Below, one piece after another: positions 30,090 to 36,099 of a DNA stretch of 37,324 nucleotides. The stretch comes from a virus. The stretch covers positions 1 to 37,324 of IMG/VR virus record IMGVR_UViG_3300035698_009940. The stretch is one strand, 5' to 3'. The number at the start of each line of letters is the position of its first letter. Within the stretch, counting starts at the first letter, position 1. The position numbers and the translations under genes were made by a program. The notes beneath the pieces were generated by a model that did no database searches, was not told the DNA's origin, and was given only the letters and a program-made list of their open reading frames with translations.

Positions 30090-30652
30090 AACACTTCCAA
30101 CAACGAATGTCTGAAGTGGCCCTGATTCACAGGACGGCCCTCCAGACTGAGAAGGAATTAAAAACAGAGGTTGCAGAGTCCGCGGAGAGGCTGGAGAACA
30201 GCCTGGCGGCTCGTAGAGTGTTCCAGGTGGTGGCTCAGGCGATACAGCAGACGGTTCATGGCAAGATCGCGGACGTGGTCAGTCGGTGCCTTTCGTCGGT
30301 CTTCGATGAGCCGTATGAATTCAGGATCAACTTTGTTCAGAAACGGGGCAGGACGGAGGCGGTGCTAGTGTTCGTTCGCGGTGGGATGGAGGTCGATCCG
30401 ATGATGGCCAGCGGTGGAGGGGTGGTTGATGTGGCATCGTTTGCTTTGCGGCTGGCCTGCTTGATGCTGACCAGACCTGTTTCGAGGAAGGTGATTGTCC
30501 TTGATGAGCCGTTCAAATTTGTGTCGGCGGAGTATAGGGGGAGAATTAGGCGGATGCTGTTGGAACTGTCCGAGCAGATGGGCATTCAATTTGTCGTCGT
30601 GACTCATATTCGGGAGCTTGAGTGTGGTAAGATTGTCAGGGTGGAGGTATAG
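30086..30652 (+). CDS. Rad50/SbcC C-terminal half (signature and Walker B)
   Basis: This protein has 188 residues with a GTG start overlapping the previous stop. The N-terminal third is coiled coil (EKELKTEVAESAERLENSL). MMASGGGVVDVASFALRLAC (about residues 107-126) is the ABC/SMC signature, VIVLDEPFKFVS near 138 is Walker B, and FVVVTHIREL near 170 is the H-loop. It lacks Walker A, which is on the protein at 26330. Together they reconstitute one Rad50 ATPase. Confidence 0.85.
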   Translation: MKHFQQRMSEVALIHRTALQTEKELKTEVAESAERLENSLAARRVFQVVAQAIQQTVHGKIADVVSRCLSSVFDEPYEFRINFVQKRGRTEAVLVFVRGGMEVDPMMASGGGVVDVASFALRLACLMLTRPVSRKVIVLDEPFKFVSAEYRGRIRRMLLELSEQMGIQFVVVTHIRELECGKIVRVEV

Positions 30653-30657
30653 GAAGG

Positions 30658-31059
30658 ATGAACAGAGAGAAAAGTCGGCAGGTGCAAGCGGATATTTGTC
30701 GAGCGGTTGAATCGTTGCTGGATGCTGTAACTCCCCAATGGCCTGAAGTGATTGTGGAGTGGGGTAGGCAGATTCGGGATGAAGAGCGTCGAACGAAAGA
30801 ACGGTGTCCGCAATTTGTAGAAACGATTTTCCCAGATCAACCCTCTTTTGAGCGGTGCTTGATTTGGTGTGCTGATTTGTCTGGATTGTCTAAACGCAAA
30901 GCAGCGTTGATTTTGCGGGTGGTTTTGACGGGCCAGAAATCGGGGCTGCCACTTCATAGCATTGTGCAGATTCTCGGTGTTGACGAAACAGGCAATCGAA
31001 TCGTGCATGCAGCTACGCATTGCTGCGGGGATTTTTGGGAAAGGAAAAACGATGCGTGA
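30658..31059 (+). CDS. Hypothetical helical protein
   Basis: This protein has 133 residues with GGAAGG upstream, helical with CLIWCADLSGLSKRKAAL, which could be a helix-turn-helix-like stretch, and a late HAATHCCGDFW. Function unknown. Confidence 0.6.
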   Translation: MNREKSRQVQADICRAVESLLDAVTPQWPEVIVEWGRQIRDEERRTKERCPQFVETIFPDQPSFERCLIWCADLSGLSKRKAALILRVVLTGQKSGLPLHSIVQILGVDETGNRIVHAATHCCGDFWERKNDA

Positions 31060-31279
31060 AATGATGCAACAGCGGATGCTGGCTTCCATGCCTGATCGAA
31101 AGACGATCTGCGAATTCCTTGATTGGGTGGAAAAAAGAAATGGTGGCAAGTTGTCCATCCTACTATCGTCCGGCACCAATCAGGATTTTGACGTGGGTGC
31201 TGACCTTGATGAGTTCTATGATATTAGTCGCACCCGGTTGGCAGAAGAGGATGCTCGCTACGGTAAGGGGGACCGGTGA
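31052..31279 (+). CDS. Hypothetical small protein
   Basis: This protein has 75 residues from the ATG at 31052, overlapping the previous gene by 8 nt. It begins MREMMQQRMLASMPDRKTIC, then is charged. Promoter-leader element copy 3 begins 11 nt after its stop. Function unknown. Confidence 0.5.
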   Translation: MREMMQQRMLASMPDRKTICEFLDWVEKRNGGKLSILLSSGTNQDFDVGADLDEFYDISRTRLAEEDARYGKGDR

Positions 31280-31289
31280 TGGGTGAACG

Positions 31290-31382
31290 ACCGAGAAGGG
31301 GTCATTTGAGCCCTCGAATCCGGATGGGGTATAATCAGGGGGCAATCGTTGGAGGTAACTAGAGGGGCGTTTACGGGGCTTA
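31290..31382 (+). promoter_or_regulatory. Repeated promoter-leader element, copy 3
   Basis: ACCGAGAAGGGGTCATTTGAG, GAATCCGGATGGGG, TATAAT (31330-31335) with CAGGGGGC, leader TTGGAGGTAACTAGAGGGGC and TTTACGGGGCTTAGAA. A plausible -35 TTGAGC lies 18 nt upstream of the -10, shared with copy 4. It drives the ORFans at 31400-31920. Confidence 0.8.
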
Positions 31383-31399
31383 GAATAGGAGATGGTTTG

Positions 31400-31684
31400 A
31401 TGTCAGAAATAGAGAAATTGGTCGAGCAATTGTGTGAGGCGATTCGTCGAGAGCAGGTGGGTGTTTTGGAGCGGAAGTTGCGGGTGTTTATGAGTAGTCA
31501 TTTTAGGCATATATTTTGGAACGTGGGGATTACGTTGAAGGAAGAGATGCCGATCGAGGATGTTGTGGAAGCATACTTAGAGGCTATGTACCGTGCTGGG
31601 CGTGACTCGAAGAAGGCTGAGATGGCTGAGAAAGAAGTTGGGCACTTGTCCAAGGTGGGGGAGGGGGATGAGATAGGAATATGA
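31400..31684 (+). CDS. Helical ORFan, paralogue of the repeat protein at 35209
   Basis: This protein has 94 residues from the ATG at 31400 (ATAGGAGATGG site). LRVFMSSHFRHIFWNVGI, EMPIEDVVEAYLEAMYRAGR aligns with LLLVRFRHLFNGPIQIP, NTPIDEVVGVFIGRAYAEGR of the protein at 35209. Both genes follow a copy of the same promoter element, which suggests duplication of a whole cassette. Function unknown. Confidence 0.6.
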   Translation: MSEIEKLVEQLCEAIRREQVGVLERKLRVFMSSHFRHIFWNVGITLKEEMPIEDVVEAYLEAMYRAGRDSKKAEMAEKEVGHLSKVGEGDEIGI

Positions 31685-31920
31685 TACTCCGGGATCAGTT
31701 GTGTCGAATTCCCAATGATGATTCATGGGAAAAGCTCGCGACAGAAGCGGTGGCGGGTTTTGTATGGTTGGCAGAAGAAGACAGTCGTTGTGAAGGGGAA
31801 GTGGACACGCTGCTGGATCGTCTAAAATCTTTGAAGGGGGTTGCAGAAAGTAGTGTAGGTGAAAACCTGGATGAATTCCCAGTGAGGGGAGCCCCTAAAA
31901 TCTCAAAATCCCCCCTGTGA
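31681..31920 (+). CDS. Hypothetical small protein
   Basis: This protein has 79 residues, overlapping the previous stop (ATATGA at 31680). It is acidic and helical (WEKLATEAVAGFVWLAEEDS), with a strand-poor Ser/Pro end. Function unknown. Confidence 0.5.
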   Translation: MILRDQLCRIPNDDSWEKLATEAVAGFVWLAEEDSRCEGEVDTLLDRLKSLKGVAESSVGENLDEFPVRGAPKISKSPL

Positions 31921-31933
31921 GGAGTGAGTTTCT

Positions 31934-32263
31934 ATGATACTGCAACCGGAGGGAAGGGCTGAGTGCCCGTCGTGTCATGTGAGTTTCCACTCGGCCGAAC
32001 TGCTCGCTGTACATCTAACGAGCAGCGTCTCCTGCCGGGACGATCTGACGACCCAAAATCGCATTCAGTTGCTCAGTGAATATGGTAGCAGCAAGCGGTT
32101 GATTCTGACTGACAGCATCTATCTGGTGACGGAGAAGGGGAGAGGCCCTGCCCCTGACATCGTAATGATGAGGGCAGTCTCCGTGTTGGGTGAACTGCTC
32201 GACGTGGGTGTGTGGAAGACTGCCAAGGCAGCCAAGTTGTCGTTCAGAGAGAGAGCGAAGTAG
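31934..32263 (+). CDS. C2H2-finger-containing small protein
   Basis: This protein has 109 residues with GAGGAGTGAG upstream. AECPSCHVSFHSAELLAVHL looks like a C2H2 zinc finger (Cys-x2-Cys then His). The rest is a helical domain (VMMRAVSVLGELLDVGVWKT). Possibly a DNA-binding regulator; it is upstream of the helix-turn-helix protein. Function inferred only from the finger. Confidence 0.6.
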   Translation: MILQPEGRAECPSCHVSFHSAELLAVHLTSSVSCRDDLTTQNRIQLLSEYGSSKRLILTDSIYLVTEKGRGPAPDIVMMRAVSVLGELLDVGVWKTAKAAKLSFRERAK

Positions 32264-32315
32264 CAGAACCCCCCAAGCTAGGGGTATGTAAGCAAAGCTA
32301 ATAGTAGATCGGTGG

Positions 32316-32321
32316 TATAAT
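32316..32321 (+). promoter_or_regulatory. Extended -10 promoter, near-leaderless
   Basis: GGTGGTATAATAAGG: TATAAT with TGG extension, ending only 7 nt before the ATG at 32329. Transcription would begin at or next to the start codon, giving a leaderless mRNA, unless the true start is the in-frame ATG at 32356. Confidence 0.5.
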
Positions 32322-32328
32322 AAGGAAA

Positions 32329-33063
32329 ATGAAAATAAGCGATGAACGAATACGAATGATCCGACGCACGACACCTCATCAAGAGCATCAGTATCGGCAG
32401 GTGGCTTTCCTGATCGAGAAGGCCTGCACAAATACTCAGATTGCGAAGAAGCTGAAGGTCGATCTGGTCAAGACACACCAACTCGTCAATGCGGTGATCG
32501 AAAGGTGGGCAGACAGGATAGGGGAAGAGAATGAGATGCTTGCCGTGAGGGAGGCACAGTTGATGGCGATAGCCCGCCGGTGCCTGATTGACTTCGACAA
32601 GAGACTGCAGGAGGTGACGATCACTTACGTGCAATGCAAGGAGTGCCTGGGCAGGGGTTACAAGGAAGGATATGAGGGGGATTGCAGTAAATGTGGGTAT
32701 GACTTTAGCAAGGGGGAATGCGACGGGAAGTGTGAATGTCAAGTGTGCGAGGGGAAGGGGGAGGTCAAGGTCGAGAGGAAGGTCAAGACGACCAAGGCTG
32801 ATCTGCAACTGTTGGTGATTGCACAGAGGTCTATAATTGAGTCGGCTAAGCTGCGGGGGCTCTATATCCAACGCAAGGACACGAGGACCGATCAGATGGA
32901 GAGGATGGGTGGGGACCTTCACCAGCACGTCCACATTGAGGGGAGGCCGTTTGAGCACACGCCAAGCGATGAGTTGGAGGCAGCTCGCAAGATGCTGGAT
33001 CAGCTGATGCAGAGGGAGCAGGTTATAATTGAGGGAGGGGTAGAGGAGGAAAGCGATGGCTGA
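32329..33063 (+). CDS. Helix-turn-helix protein with DnaJ-like zinc repeats, possible small terminase
   Basis: This protein has 244 residues. TNTQIAKKLKVDLVKTHQLV (about residues 36-55) reads as a helix-turn-helix. Residues 100-150 hold CKECLGRGYKEGYEG, CSKCGYDFSKGECDG and CQVCEGKGEVKVE, in the CxxCxGxG style of DnaJ zinc domains. The helical C-terminus ends acidic. N-terminal DNA binding and the position 3 kb before the large terminase fit a small terminase subunit, but a regulator is as likely. A strong -10 sits directly at the start. Confidence 0.6.
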   Translation: MKISDERIRMIRRTTPHQEHQYRQVAFLIEKACTNTQIAKKLKVDLVKTHQLVNAVIERWADRIGEENEMLAVREAQLMAIARRCLIDFDKRLQEVTITYVQCKECLGRGYKEGYEGDCSKCGYDFSKGECDGKCECQVCEGKGEVKVERKVKTTKADLQLLVIAQRSIIESAKLRGLYIQRKDTRTDQMERMGGDLHQHVHIEGRPFEHTPSDELEAARKMLDQLMQREQVIIEGGVEEESDG

Positions 33064-33439
33064 ACTCTTGGATTACGACGACGATCCCGCGGCTACAGCA
33101 GCCGAACAGTGGGTACGCCGGACGAAAGTTGGCAGAAGTACTCGGCGACTGGCCACGAATGCTCCAGCAAAAATCGTCGAACGAATGCTGTTGCGAGCGT
33201 GTCGGGCTGGGTGGCTGTTGCGAGACAAGGAGGTGCAAAGTGAAACGAACGAGATCAAGCGGCTGCAAGCGGAATTAGACGCAACGGGATCGATCCTGCT
33301 GGATGTGCAACAAGAGGTAATCGCATATCGTTTCGTAGCAATTGACTCGTTTGGCGAGGATGCCCCGTATCCTAAAAATCACGCTGAGTATATTAGGATG
33401 TTAGATGCCGCTGAGGCGAAGGAGAAAAGCGATGGCTAA
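33056..33439 (+). CDS. Hypothetical protein of the modular small-gene array (1)
   Basis: This protein has 127 residues; GGAGGAAAGCGATGGCT is its start region and recurs before the next gene. It has a basic part (KVGRSTRRLATNAPAKIVER) and a coiled EIKRLQAELDATG. The tail AAEAKEKSDG is shared in pattern with other genes of the array. Function unknown. Confidence 0.55.
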   Translation: MAELLDYDDDPAATAAEQWVRRTKVGRSTRRLATNAPAKIVERMLLRACRAGWLLRDKEVQSETNEIKRLQAELDATGSILLDVQQEVIAYRFVAIDSFGEDAPYPKNHAEYIRMLDAAEAKEKSDG

Positions 33440-33851
33440 GTGCTTACGGTGCGGTGCTGGTAACGAATGGATTCAGGGGCGGGTGCCTGCCGAATCTAGC
33501 GAGCAAGCCGAGCAGATCGAGCAGTTGGAATCGGACCTTGAGGGTGGACAATTATCGATGGCTAAGTTACCTGACTGGATACAAGACTGCAAATATCGAG
33601 GGGTGAAACTATACGCACGGGGTCTTGAGAATGGCAAACCGTTCGATGCTGAAGAGGCGGTTTTGTGGCGTACCCACGGAATGGACTTGATTGAGAAAAT
33701 ATCTCAGCAAGCCGAGCAGATCAGGCAGCTGGAACGGTGGGCTGCCTTCCTTCGCTGCTGTGCGTTATCGGGTGAAGTGCCGATGTATGACACTCGCGAC
33801 GAGTTTGAAGCCGCTGAGGCGGTGACGCCCGGAAAGGATGGTGAATCGTGA
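33432..33851 (+). CDS. Hypothetical protein of the modular small-gene array (2)
   Basis: This protein has 139 residues from the ATG at 33432. MAKCLRCGAGNEW gives a Cys pair; two SEQAEQIEQLE / QQAEQIRQLE coiled repeats lie in the middle; the tail is AAEAVTPGKDGES. It uses the recurring AAGCGATGGCT start and overlaps the next gene. Function unknown. Confidence 0.55.
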   Translation: MAKCLRCGAGNEWIQGRVPAESSEQAEQIEQLESDLEGGQLSMAKLPDWIQDCKYRGVKLYARGLENGKPFDAEEAVLWRTHGMDLIEKISQQAEQIRQLERWAAFLRCCALSGEVPMYDTRDEFEAAEAVTPGKDGES

Positions 33852-34084
33852 GTGATCCACTCAAACCGTTCGCGGACATCGTGAACATGGTGGCGGCAAA
33901 GGACTGGAAGATCAAGCGGCTGCGGGCAGCACTAGCACAATTGGCACTCGGGGACCATCCTGCGTTGCCTCGGTCGTTTGCGGCTGAAATGTTGGGACAT
34001 CCAACGACGAGTGAATGTTGGAAGATGATTAAAGCCGCCGAGGCAGTGACGCTGCCCGGAAAGGAAGGTGGTGATGAGTGTTGA
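33848..34084 (+). CDS. Hypothetical protein of the modular small-gene array (3)
   Basis: This protein has 78 residues with a GTG start read from the junction repeat (GGAAAGGATGGTGAATCGTG). IKRLRAALAQLALGDHPA is encoded in part by the recurring ATCAAGCGGCTGC; the tail is AAEAVTLPGKEGGDEC. Function unknown. Confidence 0.5.
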   Translation: MSDPLKPFADIVNMVAAKDWKIKRLRAALAQLALGDHPALPRSFAAEMLGHPTTSECWKMIKAAEAVTLPGKEGGDEC

Positions 34085-34319
34085 CCAAAAAATGACACCA
34101 GCAGAAATGGGCTTCGTGACATGGACTTGTGCCTGGAACAGGGCTCTTTCCGCAGATGAGATAAGCGATTTATACGAGAACGCAGCTCGCACTGGTTTGA
34201 TGCGTGTTAGTTATTGGCAACCGGGATGCGTCTCCTTTACAGGAGATACGTTTCCTGATGTTAGCAAATACCAGAACCATGGTATCCTGATTTATCCGCC
34301 AGGAAAGGATGGTGAGTGA
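34074..34319 (+). CDS. Small protein with LamG-like motif, array gene (4)
   Basis: This protein has 81 residues from the ATG at 34074. WNRALSADEISDLYENAAR matches the C-terminal motif of concanavalin/LamG-type domains (NRALSxxEIxxLY), but the rest of such a domain is missing. The tail PPGKDGE is the shared array tail. It may be a remnant recruited into the array. Function unknown. Confidence 0.45.
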   Translation: MSVDQKMTPAEMGFVTWTCAWNRALSADEISDLYENAARTGLMRVSYWQPGCVSFTGDTFPDVSKYQNHGILIYPPGKDGE

Positions 34320-34507
34320 TGGCTACGAAAACGTGTGGCAGGAGAATTACCGAAAAGGATTGGACAGGACACTGGACGCGATTGTGTAGACGGCCAGCAA
34401 CACACGAACAATCGGACGGCCTGCCCCTTTGTGAGCGTCACTACAACAAGTTGCAGAAAAAGATCAAGCGGGCGGTAACGCTGCCCGGAAAGGATGGTGA
34501 ATCGTGA
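34319..34507 (+). CDS. Small zinc-finger-like protein, array gene (5)
   Basis: This protein has 62 residues from the ATG at 34319. TKTCGRRITEKDWTGHWTRL then LCRRPATHEQ...LCERHYNKL gives a Cys/His set that could bind zinc. The tail RAVTLPGKDGES is shared. Function unknown. Confidence 0.5.
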   Translation: MATKTCGRRITEKDWTGHWTRLCRRPATHEQSDGLPLCERHYNKLQKKIKRAVTLPGKDGES

Positions 34508-34692
34508 GTAATCCACACGACGAGATCAAGCGGCTGCGATTATTCCGCAAGTACCTCGAGGAGTTGCTTGCGTGTTATCGCACCGGCAAGCAGCCGACCG
34601 ATAAGTGCCTGGATGGTCTGGCCAAGCTCCGGGCTGCGGAGGCGGCACAGCAGCGGGCGGTGATGCTGCCCGGAAAGGAAGATGAGAAGTGA
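34504..34692 (+). CDS. Small helical protein, array gene (6)
   Basis: This protein has 62 residues with a GTG start in the junction repeat. MSNPHDEIKRLRLFRKYLEE mixes the MS(D/N)P start of gene 3 with the recurring EIKRL. The tail AVMLPGKEDEK is shared. Function unknown. Confidence 0.5.
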   Translation: MSNPHDEIKRLRLFRKYLEELLACYRTGKQPTDKCLDGLAKLRAAEAAQQRAVMLPGKEDEK

Positions 34693-35096
34693 ATGACCCA
34701 ATCTATGCCAGTCCAAAAGAGGACCTCGTCATTGCGGAGGCGATAGGATACACAGCTTGCTTGTCGTTTGATGGTAACTGTATCTGCCATGATGTGGAGG
34801 GAACATTCCGCCCCACTACTGATATAAACGATGCTAGGGATGCGGCGGAAGCGGTGGGGCTGTTTTCGATTGACGGCCACTGTGCTGTACTCAGCAAGAC
34901 AGAAACACCCGACGGAGAGAAGTGGTCCCTTTGGTATCTGGACGGTGATTGTGGCGGCGAGACGGTCTACGCTGACACGATGGAGTTAGTGATCTGCGAG
35001 GCTATTAAGGCCATCAACCACGAGAAACCGCCGTCCGACTTAGAAATCAGGGCAACGTGTCGGAAGTTAGGGATGAAGTCAGGGCCAATGGTGTAG
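34689..35096 (+). CDS. Phage ABA-sandwich-domain-like protein
   Basis: This protein has 135 residues with a GTG start after CGGAAAGGAAGATGAGAA. LVIAEAIGYTACLSFDGN, then TTDINDARDAAEAVGLFS, a strand-rich middle (WSLWYLDGDCGGETVYADT), and LVICEAIKAINHEK match the pattern of small phage proteins with an alpha-beta-alpha sandwich (BC1872-type). No enzymatic role known. It ends the small-gene array; element copy 4 begins 5 nt later. Confidence 0.5.
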   Translation: MNDPIYASPKEDLVIAEAIGYTACLSFDGNCICHDVEGTFRPTTDINDARDAAEAVGLFSIDGHCAVLSKTETPDGEKWSLWYLDGDCGGETVYADTMELVICEAIKAINHEKPPSDLEIRATCRKLGMKSGPMV

Positions 35097-35101
35097 TGCA
35101 T

Positions 35102-35192
35102 AGAAGGGGTCATTTGAGCCGTTGAATCAGAGTGGGGTATAATCTAGGGGTGAAGGTTGGAAGCGAGTAGAGGGGCTGTTACGGGGGCTTAG
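35102..35192 (+). promoter_or_regulatory. Repeated promoter-leader element, copy 4
   Basis: AGAAGGGGTCATTTGAGCC, GAATCAGAGTGGGG, TATAAT (35138-35143) with CTAGGGG, leader TTGGAAGCGAGTAGAGGGGC and ACGGGGGCTTAGAATGGGAG. The -35 TTGAGC is 18 nt upstream, as in copy 3. It drives the repeat protein at 35209 and probably the terminase. Confidence 0.8.
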
Positions 35193-35208
35193 AATGGGAG
35201 ATGGTAAG

Positions 35209-36099
35209 ATGAAGAAAGCGGAAGTCGAAAGACAGCTTGAATTGTTGTGGAACGGACAGGATGCGTTGGAGAGGAGGATGAAGGTGTTGGAGAAGCGAAC
35301 GTTGCAGGCGGAAGACCAGTTGGCGAATACAGATACTCAGGAAACTCCACCGGAGGATGTGATCCAGCTTGGTGAAGCACTTCATAGAAGCCGCAATCAA
35401 AAGATCGTCAAGAGCAGGATCGAAGAAGACCTTGACCTGAAAAAGATGATCATCCGTAAGCACAATTTGGACCTTATAAAGTTGTTGCTCGTGCGTTTCA
35501 GACATCTGTTCAACGGACCGATCCAGATACCAGACAATACTCCGATCGATGAAGTGGTGGGGGTGTTCATCGGCAGAGCTTACGCGGAGGGCAGAAAGAA
35601 TGAGAATGAGAGTATCGCAAGTGAATTGGCAGCATACCTGGTCGAGGACTGGGGACACCTGCCGGACTGCGATGTCGTCAAAACGACTTCGACTACGACG
35701 ATCAGCAATTTGGTGAAGCACTTCATGGAAGCCGCAATCAAAGAGGGCAGGGCAGAAAAGAAAACGCTGACGAAGGCAGGTGTCTGTGAAGAGTTGCAGA
35801 TGTTGTTTATGTCTCGTTTGGAAAGGGGTGGGTACTCAACCAACGGACCAATCATGCGGATATTCAATAAAGCAATGAAGAGTGTTTGTGGTGAAGAAAC
35901 GAAAGGTGAAGAGGGCAAGGACGAAACACCATTAAAAAAGGAGGCCTATGAGGAGCTGCTAACGGAATTCATGGGAGAATTACATGGACGAGAAATCGAT
36001 AGTCGTATATTGAGAGCCCTTGACCGGGCGATGGAGAATATCCGCAAGGGGAAAACAGAAGGCGAAGAGGGCAAGGACGAAATGCCGATGCATTGCTGA
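35209..36099 (+). CDS. Repeat-containing helical protein
   Basis: This protein has 296 residues from the ATG at 35209 (ATGGGAGATGG site). It has an N-terminal coiled coil (VERQLELLWNGQDALERRMK) and then three to four degenerate units of about 70 residues built on an F..L..G....I..(I/A)...A...G pattern: LVRFRHLFNGPIQIP, LFMSRLERGGYSTNG, FMGELHGREIDSRIL. GEEGKDE(T/M)P occurs twice. A 33-nt DNA repeat (35369 and 35710) is read in two different frames, so an old frameshift or out-of-frame duplication shaped it. It is related to the gene at 31400. Function unknown. Confidence 0.65.
   Translation: MKKAEVERQLELLWNGQDALERRMKVLEKRTLQAEDQLANTDTQETPPEDVIQLGEALHRSRNQKIVKSRIEEDLDLKKMIIRKHNLDLIKLLLVRFRHLFNGPIQIPDNTPIDEVVGVFIGRAYAEGRKNENESIASELAAYLVEDWGHLPDCDVVKTTSTTTISNLVKHFMEAAIKEGRAEKKTLTKAGVCEELQMLFMSRLERGGYSTNGPIMRIFNKAMKSVCGEETKGEEGKDETPLKKEAYEELLTEFMGELHGREIDSRILRALDRAMENIRKGKTEGEEGKDEMPMHC
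35369..35401 (+). repeat. 33-nt direct repeat, copy 1 (second copy at 35710-35742)
   Basis: TTGGTGAAGCACTTCATAGA and the following 13 nt recur with one mismatch at 35710-35742. Copy 1 is read as GEALHRSRNQK and copy 2 as LVKHFMEAAIK, so the reading frames differ. Confidence 0.85.

Larger units (their letters stand above)
33810..34692 (+). repeat. Gene-junction repeat family (GCCCGGAAAGGATGGTGA)
   Basis: Near-identical junction sequences lie at 33810-33860, 34033-34080, 34297-34320, 34461-34517 and 34655-34692. Each encodes the shared tail (A/L-PGK-(D/E)-G/E) of one gene and supplies GGAAAGGA as the ribosome site of the next. The 33831 and 34487 copies share CGGAAAGGATGGTGAATCG and beyond, including TGAGT(G/A)ATCCAC. 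A second repeat ATCAAGCGGCTGC occurs near 33254, 33911 and 34525. Confidence 0.75.
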
